Made by a program: the position numbers and the translations under genes
Shown: positions 1 to 12,123 of the stretch, piece after piece
How positions within the stretch are numbered: position 1 is the first letter of the stretch
Layout of the letters: each line of letters begins with the position of its first letter
The notes under the pieces: generated by a model
What the model saw: only the letters and a program-made list of their open reading frames with translations
Told to the model about the DNA's origin: nothing
The model's database searches: none
Origin: Chloranthus sessilifolius
Taxonomy: Eukaryota > Streptophyta > Magnoliopsida > Chloranthales > Chloranthaceae
Length of the DNA: 64,000 bases
Assembly: GCA_021018995.1 (NCBI GenBank)
Contig: CM037588.1
Coordinates: 81,379,765-81,443,764, forward strand
Direction of reading: 5' to 3'

Positions 1-358
1 TCTGTGTAGAGATGGCTAGGACACGATCCAGAACGGTGGACTGCGAGGCAATCGGAGTTGTTGCCGAAGTCGTTGACCCTTTTTTTATTGCGGGACAATG
101 TTTTATCAGGTGTCCCATTTGCCCACACTTGAAACACGCACCTGTGGACCATCTACAGTTCTTTGCCAGGTGCCACCCACTACACCCTGAGCAGGACTCA
201 ACCAGTGCGGATGGAGAGGTGCGAGCCGTGTCTCTTCACATAGCCATGAGTAATACGGTCTGTTGGACCATTGTATTGATCATTGTCCCCATCAACTGCC
301 TATTTTGCTCGTGATCATTTCCTTCGGTGCGTATGATCTTTACTCTTTTGTATGGTAC
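1..358 (-). pseudogene. gag remnant with zinc knuckle, left Tekay-type element (fossil)
   Basis: On the minus strand, positions 136 down to 95 encode a CX2CX4HX4C zinc knuckle (CFKCGQMGHLIKHCP). This is the nucleocapsid signature of gag, which binds element RNA during particle assembly. A second, poorer Cys/His stretch precedes it. A possible gag start lies near 358. The reading continues past the left window edge towards protease. The gag is incomplete and broken. Assignment to a chromovirus rests on the knuckle together with the adjoining LTR and primer site. Confidence 0.65.
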
Positions 359-672
359 CATAGTGATCTGTTAAAATGAAACAAAGGTTTCAATTATCAG
401 TGATTGTGATACTCATGGCCCTATCAAAAATCTAAAACTTAACTCGTCTAATGTAGTCGTACTTCTACCACGATCAACAAGTATCTCCACCTCAAGTGAT
501 CGTGAAGATCCACAACCCATGTTCTAAACAGAACCTACTATCACAACCTAAAGTCCCTAGAAGACTTAAAGCCTAAGATTTTACCAAATGTGACTGAGTC
601 ATAGTTGGGTCTCCAATGCCCTGATAGAATCTACCGTCATAGTCTTGGGTCCCAACAAGACCTAACCCCTAA

Positions 673-684
673 GCTGTGATACCA
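673..684 (-). other. Primer-binding site (initiator Met-tRNA type)
   Basis: The minus strand reads TGGTATCACAGC, one base from the common plant TGGTATCAGAGC primer site. It lies 2 bases inside the LTR end, as expected for Ty3/gypsy elements, and fixes the element's orientation. Confidence 0.8.
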
Positions 685-1609
685 ACTGTGATAGCCCAAT
701 TTTTTGTTTCCATAAAATCTTGTACAATATTTTTTTTTCTTTCTTACATCTTAAACTCAGGAAAAACTGGGCCGTCTGATCACACTTCACAATCCGAAAA
801 TAGAAATACTTGGCATATCCACATATAATCATGAAGATCAAAACAGATATCATACATACGTGAAAATGGAATTTTAGATATCACTAGGCAGATCTAAATC
901 ATTCTACTTTATACATACATGAAAATGGAATTTTAGAAATCACCGGTGATGGTCGACCATCACCCAAATAGTGGCTTCCAAAAAGTACATACAAAACCAT
1001 TCTTAACACTGTGTTTAATCCCAGGACATGCCAAGTCCAAAATCTGAAAGACCCTAAAAATCCACTATACAAACCCATAACATGTCTAGTCCAAATCCTC
1101 ACCTAGGGCAGAATTCCCCAAACGGGAGATCTTGTGCCTTTCTCCAGTACCCGATCCTGATCTACACCTATACCTGTGACGTATAGTCGAGGGATGAGCT
1201 AACATCTAAGCTCAGTAAGAAAACATCAATAGCATGCATATTATCACATAACACATATATCTTATGACATAATTCAAACATACTTTTCAAACAAAGATTC
1301 GCAATTTAAAGATATTTGACTTGAAGTACAACTGATATCAAATACAGATTTTAAAGTTTAAACACATGATTTCTAAAACTTATTCTCATAAACAAAATAA
1401 AACTTAAATTGATCACTTAAATACACTCTCGAGCATATATAGCATCGAGAGCCGCATAATTATACCGATGGGAATACCCACCATCGTCGTTCAATGAACC
1501 ATTCATATGATGCTCAAGTCCCTTCGTCTGAGGGATGCTTGTGCAGAAGAAAATTTATCGTAATAGGTAAGGAATGAACGGATATTTTGCCATTCCAAAG
1601 CACAATTGT

Positions 1610-1700
1610 ACGGATATCCCGTCGTATCAGTCACGGATATGGGCCACGTCGGTCATGGATATACTGCCGCGTCAGTCACGGATATACCGCCACATCGGTT
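1610..1700. repeat. 23-bp tandem array inside Tekay LTR
   Basis: Four units of 22-23 bp, each starting (a/a)YGGATAT and ending with GTCAGTC or GTCGGTC variants, run head to tail. Such minisatellites are common in large plant LTRs. The array lies about 0.9 kb from the LTR 3' end. Confidence 0.8.
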
Positions 1701-2207
1701 GGGTATCGCTCATAAACCTTAAATCAATGTGTAAAATTGACTTATAGTTTATCACCGTGAAATGTGGTAATTTATAATTAGGTTTGAAGTTTCAAAGCTT
1801 CCACACATGCTTATTTACATATTTTTGACGTCACCCGTGCACATAATTGATTTTACTCACACACACAAATCTGAGTGCACATACACACACACTTCTCATA
1901 TTTAAAACCATAAATGAACTTCACGCTAAATAATTGATAAGTTTTACAAATCACACATACATCTATCACATCATAAAACTCATGCTAGTTGTAATCAAAT
2001 GCACATGTTACGGAGTTTTTCTTACCTCAAGCAAAGCTCAAATGAATACTTCTTATTCCGAGCTAGCTCCTCTCACGCAAACCGAAGCTCATACCTAAAA
2101 CACACCAAGTCATAATCCATATGTCAGAAATGACGTAAAATGGAAAGATATAAGTTCTCCACCTAAGTTCCCTTAACCAAATAAATCAAATTCTTGAATC
2201 TGTCCAA

Positions 2208-2568
2208 ATCGATAGATCGATTCCCAAACCGATCAATCAGTTTTCAAAATTGATCGATTGAAATACATTTTGATCGATTGGTTTCACCAGAAAACCAACT
2301 AATTCTGGTGCCACATTCTAATCGATCGGTTCCCAAATCGATCTATCAAATATCAAATCGATCGATCGAATTCCATTTCGATCGATCAGTTTCCCTTATC
2401 ACACTCAATGTTTTTCACAAATCGATCAATCATTATTTAGACCGATCAATCAGTTTCATAAATCGATTGATCAAATTTTATTCTGATCGATCGATTTCTC
2501 CAAAAACCTTCATATTTTTGCTCTTGAAAAAATTGATTGATCGGATACTTATATCAATCGATCGGTTT
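2208..2568. repeat. ATCGATCGAT-type motif array in Tekay LTR
   Basis: More than a dozen variants of the palindromic motif GATCGATCGAT or AATCGATCGATT recur about every 20-40 bp across 360 bp of otherwise AT-rich LTR. The units are not strict tandem repeats: the palindromic core is kept while the spacers differ. Confidence 0.75.
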
Positions 2569-3329
2569 TGTCAGACTTCTCGCATATGCGGGTTTCAACT
2601 TCAAAAAACCTATTTTCTTCCAAATTAAACTTCTTTTCTACTAATTTTTCACCCACATCATACATAAAGTCTAATATAACTAAACATCATAATTTCACAC
2701 AAATTTCCTCACCTTTAATTAATCAAATCCTCGATCCACAAGTTCCCACCCAAGCTAGGGTTTTCAAAGTTCCATTCGGCCTTCCTCCATGTTGCACAAT
2801 CGCTACAACGTTGTCACGATCGGATGGTGATCTCTCACACAAGTATTTTGCAAAATTCTCACTACGATCTTGCGACTTGGAGCACACGGATTCAAACGAA
2901 TCCTTCTTCAAAATCCCTCTCTTTCTCTTTCTCTCTCAACTCTCTTGCAAAACCAAGCAAAGCCAATGAGGCTTGCGTGAAATGCCTATCCCTTTTATCC
3001 CCTTTCGTTTGATTCCATGTGAAGCACAGACACACCACTTGTGTGTTCTAATTCTTATCCAAGGACTTAGGCTTGGTGTGAAACTTGCACACCAACTTAT
3101 GTGTACTAACTCAACCAAACTAAGCTTGGCCTTAGTGCTAAGCGGGTACACTTAAACCAAGTGCTAACCATTATTCATAACATTTTGCTTCGGTGTGAAG
3201 CGCACATACACATGTTTTTCTCACCAACTAATGCCCAAAGTCGATCCAATGGTCGACCCAATTAGTCAGCCTAATATAGTTGGCCCAAATCGTCGGCGTT
3301 TGCGGGTTCAAAATTTGGGGATGTTACAC

Positions 3330-3645
3330 TTTCGATGGTATCACGATGAAGGGTGTCTCCAACCTCATCCGCACCGATCAACAGTACTACCCTCTATTCT
3401 GTTGCTCAGCCGCGAAAAGTTTTTAGGTTCAGAAATCCCCCTTTAGGCACTCTAACCCATGAAAAATTAGACTATTAAAACCAAAGCTTACTGTACTATT
3501 TTACCTTAATTTTTTGGTAATTTTTTGTTTTGTGACTTGTAATTGCAGCCCTCACATGTGAAGCTCTACGACGTGCATTTCCAAGGCATCAAGGACACCT
3601 CGACTGCACCAATTGTAGGCAATATCGTATGTAGCATAGTGATCA
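3330..3645 (+). pseudogene. Polygalacturonase-like (GH28) gene fragment
   Basis: Two exon-like pieces flank an AT-rich intron that ends TTGTAATTGCAG at 3548. The first piece reads GVSNLIRTDQQYYP, resembling the 'v.NPI.IDQ.Y.P' stretch of plant polygalacturonases. The second, from 3549, reads SHVKLYDVHFQGIKDTSTAP and then GNIVCS, resembling the 'v.i.dV.f.nI.GTS.tpvav.l.CS' stretch that follows in the family. Polygalacturonases cleave pectin in the cell wall. Only these two short pieces are visible, and the large LTR element abuts the 5' side. I infer a broken host gene piece. The similarity was judged by eye, so it could be another right-handed beta-helix protein. Confidence 0.45.
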
Positions 3646-3716
3646 GTCACAGAATATACCATTTTATCACCCTTAACTTAGTTATGATATGACTTAGTTT
3701 GCTATTTATAAGTTGT

Positions 3717-5117
3717 TGATGTGCATATATGAAAGAAAAATAGTAAAAGAGAGTCAAAGTGTTAATATTCATCAAAATAAACTCAAAAAGCAGTAAAAAG
3801 ACGATTGAGTGTAAGAAGACGATTTGCCACCTACTAAAAGATGAGAAATCATATTTTACGATTGAACGCTAATACTGATCCTAAAGAAAAAAAAATGAGA
3901 AATCGTAATTTACGATTCTTCAAAAGACGATTCTTCAGAAAGCGACAAAAGAGTAAAAGGTGATACAGAAGAGAGCGATAGTTCGTTATAGCGAATCGTC
4001 TATTGAAGAAGCTCTGAAAGATAGAAAATCATGATTTATGATTTTCTAAAGAAAAAGGGTAGTCGTTAATTATGATTATGATTATAGAAGCTTTCCTGTT
4101 ACTTCTATTGCTGCTGATCACGTGAGAATTTCCACCACCAAGAACAGAATTAGAAGAACTCTTTAATTAGAAGTTTGGCTAATCACGGATCTGAGAAGAT
4201 TGATGAAGAAGAATCTCCTAAGGATTCTACTGCTGCTATCAAGGAAAGAAATCCAGAACATATCAACCGTTGAAAACAAAGGAAGAATAAAATTAGGATT
4301 AGAGTTATATTAGGAATCTTTTATTTTAGTTATTTATTTTATTAGAATTAGAAGTGTTGTAAACTAACTCCTTATGATCTATAAATAAGAGGGCCTAGTA
4401 TAGGAATAATTATCAAAGAATTTCATAGCATCAATTGACAACTGAGGTCTATATTTTCTCCCGATCAAAGTAGTTTAGGATTTACAAAGTAATATCGTCT
4501 GCAGTTCTTTAAGGTCTTGCCTGACAACCAAGGCTGAGGAAGTTGAAAGATCAACCCTTTGGATGGTTCTACTTTTGCTTTTGAGTTTAGATTTTATTTG
4601 ATTTTTAGTTTAGATTTTATATGCTTTGTAAACAACTTCGAATTTTGATTTGAATTGACGACTCAAGTTAAAGTTTCCAGATTAGTATAACGGTTTTACT
4701 TTTCCATCTTCAATTTTCTCAAATTTGATTTACGCCCAGATTTTAGAAAATTGTTGATTAGATTAAATATGTGTTGAAGAATTTTAATTTTTGATTGACG
4801 ATCAAATTTTGTTAGGCTACAATACGGTATTTTAAATTTGTACATATCCGTTAGCTAAAGGTTGAGATTGATGACCTCAATCAGAAGGAGGATTATAATT
4901 TATTTTTCTGCAACTTAGTTTAAGAAAATATTATTTTATTCATATTTCTCAGTAGTCTAGGTCTTAAAAGATAAAGATAATTTTTAAAAAAGGAATATAA
5001 AAATTTATAAGAAAATCACTTCTTCATGGGATCGATCCTATCACTAGTGCTATAATTTTTATTGTGCGCTTGCAATAGGTTAAGGCTTGATTTTAATTTA
5101 AATATATGCATACATCA
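3717..5117 (+). repeat. Probable solo LTR or LTR-like element (fossil)
   Basis: A 1.4-kb block has TGATGT...ACATCA ends. The short inverted repeat extends to about 15 bp (TTGATGTGCATATAT against the reverse of ATATATGCATACATCAA). It contains a TATA box at 4380 preceding what looks like U3/R/U5 sequence. No internal coding region or second copy is seen, and no clear 5-bp target duplication was found. A solo LTR is the best reading. A non-autonomous inverted-repeat transposon is possible but less likely given the promoter layout. Confidence 0.45.
4379..4388 (+). promoter_or_regulatory. TATA box within the probable solo LTR
   Basis: CTATAAATAAGAGGGCC is a strong plant core-promoter TATA context and lies about 0.66 kb from the block's left end. 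It is typical of an LTR U3/R boundary. Confidence 0.5.
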
Positions 5118-6038
<921 letters not shown>

Positions 6039-6201
6039 CTATTTTTCAGAGTTAATAATCAAAGAAGAAACAAAGATCAAATCTCAGAACTCGATTTAGA
6101 GCATAAACTTATGGAAGATCTGTTTACAGAGAATAATAAGAGAAAGATGAAAATTGGGAAAGAAATTAGGGTTTTGGAGCGGTGGAATGGTGCGTTTGCA
6201 T

Positions 6202-6392
6202 AGATTTGAGGAAAGAGAAGAAGAAGATCGAGCAACCTCGATTTCTGGTGAGCTAGGGATTCCATGGAGTCATTTTGTAGAGATTTGAAGAAAGAGAAAA
6301 AGAAGATCAAGCAACCTTGATTTTCGAGGAGATAGAGTTTCCATGGAGTCGCCTTGCAGAGCTTTGAAGAAGGAGAAGAAGTTCAGGAGATT
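6202..6392 (-). repeat. 79-bp tandem repeat in ARF leader/first-intron region
   Basis: Two near-identical 79-bp units (6202-6280 and 6281-6359) and a partial third begin AGATTTGA(G/A)GAAAGAGAA and contain TTCCATGGAGTCG-type sequence. They lie between the inferred ARF promoter and the coding exon. Confidence 0.8.
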
Positions 6393-6550
6393 GGAGCTCG
6401 AAGTTCACCAATCTGAGATTGGAAATCAGTTCGTCGATCTACAATTGGTGGTCGGCGATAGTTAGGGTTGTTGGTGAGGGAGGAAAAACGAGAGAAAAAG
6501 AGGACGAGGGAAAACGAAGGAAAATTGCGCGACGGAAGAGTTGCGTGAAA

Positions 6551-6563
6551 TCTTTTATATAGG
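6551..6563 (-). promoter_or_regulatory. TATA box of the ARF-like gene
   Basis: The minus strand reads CCTATATAAAAGA. It lies about 0.5 kb upstream of the ARF exon and is followed by a C/T-rich leader (TTCCTTCGTTTTCCCTCG), a layout typical of plant genes with an intron in the 5' leader. Confidence 0.55.
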
Positions 6564-6689
6564 CATTGGGTAAGCAGCCAATTTTTAAGCAGTCGAGTAG
6601 TCAATTTTTTTACCACTGCTGGCAGCAGTCATTCTTTTTTCAAACTACTGTCATTATTTCCTTATTTTCAAGTAGTGATCATAGATCAT

Positions 6690-6926
6690 AGGTGGAACAT
6701 CTTCCTTCTAGATCTCATCACAATCAACCCTTATGCCTATCTTAGCTAAATGATGAACAACCATATTTGCTTCTCTTTTGATAAGAGCAAAAGAGGAAAA
6801 ATGAAACTTTAAGAGCCCGTTTATGATATCATCAACTAGAAAGGACAATTTTGAATGATTATCAGCATGACCTAACACAACACTTATGACCCGAAGAGAA
6901 TTCCCTTCAACTAGAATTCGATGCAA
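6690..6926 (-). pseudogene. LINE-type RNase H fragment
   Basis: A minus-strand reading of 72 residues contains EGNSLRVISVVLGHADNHSK, then VDDIINGLL and REANMVVHHLAKIG. This matches the C-terminal half of the RNase H domain (RVT_3 family) found at the end of plant L1-type LINE polyproteins and in related host genes: E-D region, then 'REAN..AH.LA'. Only this piece is present. No reverse transcriptase or poly-A tail was recognised nearby, so it is a remnant. The Tat element was inserted just to its right. Confidence 0.6.
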
Positions 6927-6981
6927 GCCACTTTAATATGCAAAATGGATGGGATTTTGGAAGGCGAACGCCCTTCAGTGG

Positions 6982-7585
6982 TGTGCAATAGTGGGATTTG
7001 TGATGATCCCATTGCAGCGATGCGCTCGCTAGCAAAATATAAAGAGTCTCCACCCAGAGCTTTTGGTGTCCCGGGATACCTAGTTTATTTTTATGAGCAC
7101 CGCAGTGCTAAAAATATGACTGAATCCGGTCCACACCAAAGGCTCTCGGGTAGAGACTTCGATTATCGATCGGGAAGGCGTTAGGCACCCGATCAACCCG
7201 CTTAATGCGGTCACTACTAATGGCCAACATAAAAATAAAATAAAAGAAAAAAAAATGGCTTCCTCTTGCTCAAATGGGCCTTAAATCCTATTTATGCCCC
7301 TCCGTTCCTATTGAATATTCGGCGGCGTAATGGTCCAAATGGGAGGATGGGATAAGATTTTATCATAGTAGGTTCAGGCCCGAAATATTTTTTAAGGGTC
7401 TGGATTGGTTTCTAAGGGCTTGGGATGGTTTCTACGGGTTTGGGATAGGTTCCTAAGGGATCTAAGGGGATTCTTGAGGGTTTGGTGTGATTCCTAAGGG
7501 TTCCATACATGCCATCAAATCTCGGAAATGTGCCTCTCTCGAAATGTGTTTCGATCAGGCCTTGGGCCAAATTTTGATGTCTACA
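6982..7585 (-). repeat. 3' LTR of the Tat element (short copy)
   Basis: It aligns with both ends of the 32940-34626 copy, for example the CACCGCAGTGCTAAAAATAT and AACCCGCTTAATGCGGTC stretches. It is about 1.1 kb shorter than that copy and does not contain the palindrome cluster present there. Confidence 0.85.
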
Positions 7586-7598
7586 GATGCCCCTCATT
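7586..7598 (-). other. Polypurine tract of the Tat element
   Basis: The minus strand reads AATGAGGGGCATC immediately before the TGTAGACA LTR start. The purine run GAGGGGCA next to the 3' LTR is the expected plus-strand primer. Confidence 0.7.
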
Positions 7599-8374
7599 GG
7601 TATCCGATTACTAATGATCGAATGCCAAAGAAAAGAGACATCTGAAGAGGCCCAAGGCATTACTGATGGGTCTCCTACATTCAAAACGAACTTTAAACAT
7701 TAGATGAGTAACATGGTGAGAAAATGAAAGCCCTGTATGCAGGCCAAACATTCGTTTCTCAAGGTAATCGGTCCCCAAACGGTTAGCGACATTACTGGGC
7801 ATAACCGAGGTGCAACGAGTTGTGAAAGCACTGTATACCAGGCCAAACATTCGCTTCTCAAGATGATTTGAAGGTATTTGATGTTTAAGATTCATTCTGC
7901 ATACAATAACTTTGCAAGTGAGAGGGGTAATCGACCCATATTCAAAGATAGGTGCGAAGTAAACATACGCAAGGCTCCATAGTTTGCGTCCAATCCTACA
8001 AGGCATTTGATTGCCCCATCTGACTATTCGCGGGTGCCCCTGCCTAGGGCTGGGTTCAAAATCTTTGGGTGAATCCATCGATCTCAAAGTTTTTTTTTTC
8101 TTAGCATGGCTACCCAAGCGGAGCGAATAGAGGTCGCAAGGCCTTTTGGGGAGTACGTGCCATTTTTGAAAACGTGCCCCAGATCAACATGACTTAGAGC
8201 ATCCAACTTCAACTACCCTGAATAGTTCCAACCAAAATTCGGTGTCTACCAAAAAAGACATCTAGTCCTGGTCTATGTCAACAATGACCATAAACATCAT
8301 TTAACTATGCATAATCATGCACCAATTAGGGGCGATAAGCAACAAAGGCGATGGAAGCCCTGACCTAGACCTGC
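7599..8374 (-). other. Tat 3' non-coding region with about 100-bp repeat
   Basis: No domain is recognised. Two diverged copies of a segment containing CAGGCCAAACATTCG and TTCTCAAG lie about 100 bp apart, near 7740 and 7842. An open minus-strand frame across 7611-8117 is repeat-derived and looks non-coding. Confidence 0.55.
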
Positions 8375-11059
8375 TGCTGTCTTACCCTAGTGTGCTTTGG
8401 TTATTTGGTGGTGGAAACCAATTAAAAATAAAGTAAAATAAAAGAATGGATTCAGCACAACTAAAGTAATCCTAGACCTGCAAAATACATGGCCTATTAT
8501 AGCAAGTTTTGATAAGTAAAATTTTGTCCCACAGAGAAATTTATCTAGAACCCAAAATGTGCTATAATAGTAGGCCTCTAGATTTTGCTATAGCTCTGAC
8601 AATCCTAAAGAAAGGGAGTTAGGTGTCACAACTATACTAAATTAATCCTAACAACAGAGAAATAAAATGTAGCCCTATCCTAAAGAAAGGGGTCAAGAAG
8701 AAGGTGGTGATGGTGTGTACCAAAATAAAATATACAAATTGGTGAGAAGTAGGCAGGTTAAGTTTAGAGTTAGAGCAGTAATGTAACTCAGATTTAGTCT
8801 GTCTCAACAGTGCTCCTTGCTGAGACGCTATCAAAAGCCTCAACAAGGTAGAAATATCAAGTTTAATTTGGGGTACTCTTAAGGCTATAGGTTGTCCACT
8901 CAAATGGTCATAGCCTATCCTATAGAGTTTGTCAAATCTCATTAGTTAAACCAGAAATTTCCAAACTAGTCCAGAGGAGTGGACTGATAATTTCCCCAGC
9001 CACTGGACCAGATCAAGCCATGAATACTATTACAGAACTATGTAATGTTGTGCTACAAGCTCCCCAGATTTGCGTACAAATCTGGCTGACATCCATAGGT
9101 ATTCCAACTCATAAGATCCTAAGCGCTTTTGCAAGGCCAACGGCTCACTGGTGCCCATAAAAAGGACCATGCAACAGGTTGAATAGGGCTTTAGATTCAG
9201 CTGATCTGATCATTGCTACAAATGTCCTGCAATGACTCAGCCTCAAGCTATAATTAATACAAAGAGATCATATCTAACATCTAATGTCGGCGAGGTAAAA
9301 TAGAGGGGAGCCAGTTCCTGTACAAACCTCCTCACAAGGCTCTAGAAGCTCATGTACAGGGGAGAAGAATCCTTCTCATACATGTGAATGGACACAACCT
9401 TGGGGATATACTCTGTCCACTCAAATGGTCACAGGGTATTCCACTGGTCTGTCCATATCACAGAGGTCTGAGAAAGAACATGAAAACTGTTGCAACCATC
9501 ATGGTCCACAGGCCTCTGAGCTCCCCAGATCTCACTATAGATCCAACATTGCTTTCCATGGGGCTATCAAACCAAGAGAAATCAGATGGTAAACAATCGA
9601 TCTACTAGAAACTGAATGAGTTAGTCCCAAATACATGGATCCTATAGACGTCTAAAGAAACCACAAGATCTTTAGATTCAATTAAGCATTAAAACAACAA
9701 TCCATTGATAAACACAAAATTTACAATGAACTGTCTCCAGGCTATAGCCTATACACAACTGCTCATCCAACATCCCAATGTATACAAAACCTATTACAAA
9801 CTAAAATAAACTAAACCTAACTGCTTCCAGGGGGATTAGATAGCAAGTGCTGGCTAAGAGAGAAGAAAAAAGGGAAAAAGAGGTGATCAAACCCTAACCC
9901 TAGCCTGCTGGAGCTCTCAACTGACAGAGGATGAAAAGAAGGGTCAAGGGTCGATGATAAAACTAAACTCTGAGTGTAGCTTATATATTCTGTCCATACA
10001 GCCATGGCTTTGAAGGGATTAACCTTAATTTTTCCAGTAAATGTGTCACTGTTACATCCCTTGAATGCCTTGAGATGTGTGCCTCAAAATCCATGCCTCG
10101 AGATGTGTGCCCTAACCTTGGGAAATTTCCAAAAGGTCCTTGACTTAAAACTAAGAAGTGGGGATCCCGTGCTTCGCAGGGCTAGCATATGCATTCACTT
10201 ATTCGCATAGTTGCAGGGCCTTCGCGGAGTAGCTTTTGGTTGGTGGGAAGTGCTCACTCGCACAGTGAATCTTCAGTTAATCGCGCAGTTCCTTTACACT
10301 ACAATGTTGTCGTGAAGATGATCTGGAGAGCCTAGACTTCCCACATAGTAGAGCTTCAAAAGCTCTCTCTCGCTAGGTACTTGAGCAGTTATGCTCCTAC
10401 GCTCGCGTAGTAATTGGTAAGGCTTCCGAGTGCGCGAGATCTGTGCGAGGAGAATTCTTGGCGTCTCTCTCTCTTCCAGGGCCACACATGAACTTCGTGA
10501 GGTGAATTTTAGTTCAGTACACACATGGACTCACTATGTTCTTCTCGCGGCTGCTTTAAGGCTTGATCTCCGTGAGAGCTTTGCGACCACAAATTCTGTG
10601 GATTTAAATTCGCGAGATCTTTGCAATGTCTTTACAACTCTTCTCTTAACTGTGCGTCCTATCTGAGCGAGGGAATCTTCCTCTGCATCCTTAGCTTTGC
10701 GAGGGATCTTCTCAACTCTGCAAGATCTGTCTTTCTATGCTTCGATGCATTGCACTTACTGCTTTTATAGTTTCTCTATTCTTAGCCAACTTCATTCATC
10801 TGCTAGGCTTTTGGTCAATGTTGACCAGCACCTGGTTACCATGGTGAGCACTACCAGGATGTCCCATTAGGCTTTGGTTCAGCTGTGATCTTTGCATGTC
10901 TTCTTCCTCTTCTTTGGGCTAATAAGGATGGATTTTGTGTTAAGCTTCACAGACTATTGCTAACTTAAAAACACACTAAACTAGTGATTATTAGTCTACT
11001 TCAAGGTCTATCAAAGGCTAGGTTAAGAGGTGAAAAGTGGTACTTTTCAGTAAGCAACA
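8375..11059 (-). repeat. 3' LTR of element A
   Basis: It is the direct repeat of 15472-18156. The U3 part (about 10210-10730) is rich in short CTCGCG/TGCGCGAG-type motifs. It ends against the polypurine tract at 11060. Confidence 0.9.
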
Positions 11060-11097
11060 CAGCCCCAAACCTAATCTTTGCTAGTCCCTGAGCAAAG
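11060..11097 (-). other. Terminal hairpin and polypurine tract of element A
   Basis: On the minus strand the arms CTTTGCT and AGCAAAG form a 7-bp stem and are followed by AGGTTTGGGGCTG directly before the LTR. The same arrangement occurs in C and D. Confidence 0.75.
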
Positions 11098-11890
11098 GAA
11101 AACTTAAAACAACTATTCTAAGAATTTAAATGCCACTTTCATAGGGAGCACGAATACATTTAGCATATGTGCCAAGTCTTTAAACCCCTAGGAGATCCCT
11201 AGTGGAGGAGTGAAGTCTCCTGAGAGTTTTCAGTGAAGGCACCCACAAACTTCATTAAAATAGTTAAAAATAGTGCAGTCAATGACAAAACAAATTTCAA
11301 TGAATAAAGCCTCAATCCACACCTATCCTTTAAAATCAGAGAAAATTACGGCAGTAATGCAGCCATTTAAAACTCAAAATCAACATACATGTGCATCACC
11401 CCCAATTAGTTCACAATAGAAATACAATGTGCATATAATCAGTACAAAGCTTGCCTTAAATTAAAAAATCAAGTTGGATACAACTCCAAAGAATTTAAAA
11501 TTCATACCCAATTCTCACCAGGGCTATCTCTCAACAATGAAAATCAAAAGGGTGTTTACATTCTCATCAGCTCAAGAGCAGTTACAGACCCCAAATGGGC
11601 CTGCAAGCATGAGCATAGGCAAAGCTTCTAATTTCTGACATTCTCATGACTTTTCACCACAGATTAGACAACTCCTCATCTCCACATGATAGCTCAGTTC
11701 ACTTTGGATCTACAAGGTCTTTTTTTGAATGGGATGTAATGCGGCTTATGGGTGAGGGATATAAAAAATGAAGGGATAAAAAGGGATTGAATCAGCAAGG
11801 TAAGGAGTGATTGATGACTTCACTAGCTTCATTAAACCAACACTGTTGCACTAAAGTTTACTGTTCTATTGGCAGACCTACGCTGCCACA

Positions 11891-11923
11891 CCCCCAAACC
11901 TATGAGGAGCAGTGTCCTCACTG
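11891..11923 (-). other. Internal AGGA-loop hairpin with second PPT-like tract (element A)
   Basis: The minus strand reads CAGTG-AGGA-CACTG, then CTCCTCAT, then AGGTTTGGGGG. This duplicates the terminal PPT sequence about 0.8 kb inside the element. Confidence 0.65.
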
Positions 11924-12123
11924 ATTCAAAGGTGGATGTGAATGTGCAGCATGCTCAAGACCTAGAGATTAACAGAACAGAACTTCAAGAGGGAAAACAA
12001 TATAAAAATAATATAAAAACAAACACACAGATATAAAGAAAGAATATCAGGAAAAGACATTTCATTAGAAGTACAAAATAAAAAAATTACAAAGAGATAG
12101 AAAATTATAAAGCTAAGGACAAT

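Larger units (their letters stand above)
1..3328 (-). mobile_element. Ty3/gypsy Tekay/Del-type chromovirus, 5' end (fossil)
   Basis: This is the 5' portion of a minus-strand LTR retrotransposon whose remainder lies beyond the left window edge. Read on the minus strand, it has an LTR that starts TGTAACATCCCC and ends near GGGCTATCACA. A primer-binding site for initiator Met-tRNA follows, and then a short leader with a gag zinc-knuckle remnant. A TGTAACATCCC start, an LTR of more than 2.5 kb and a TGGTATCA primer site are typical of plant Tekay/Del chromoviruses. It is inserted beside or in a polygalacturonase-like fragment. The gag part is incomplete, so the copy is broken. Its target duplication cannot be checked because the other end is outside the window. 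Confidence 0.8.
687..3328 (-). repeat. 5' LTR of left Tekay-type element
   Basis: The LTR is about 2.64 kb with TG...CA ends: the plus strand begins TGTGATAGCCC at 687 and ends GGGGATGTTACA at 3328. It adjoins the primer-binding site with a 2-base spacer. It contains a four-unit 23-bp tandem array, a long array of ATCGATCGAT-type motifs, and a TATA-containing hairpin at 1426-1451. No second copy is inside the window, so divergence cannot be judged. Confidence 0.8.

Noticed and set aside
12-314. Plus-strand open frame at the left edge
   Set aside because: The opposite strand carries a gag zinc knuckle in a Tekay-type context, so the plus-strand frame is its shadow.
6921-7184. Plus-strand frame crossing the Tat 3' LTR edge
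   Set aside because: It spans the target duplication and LTR boundary, so it cannot be an old coding unit.
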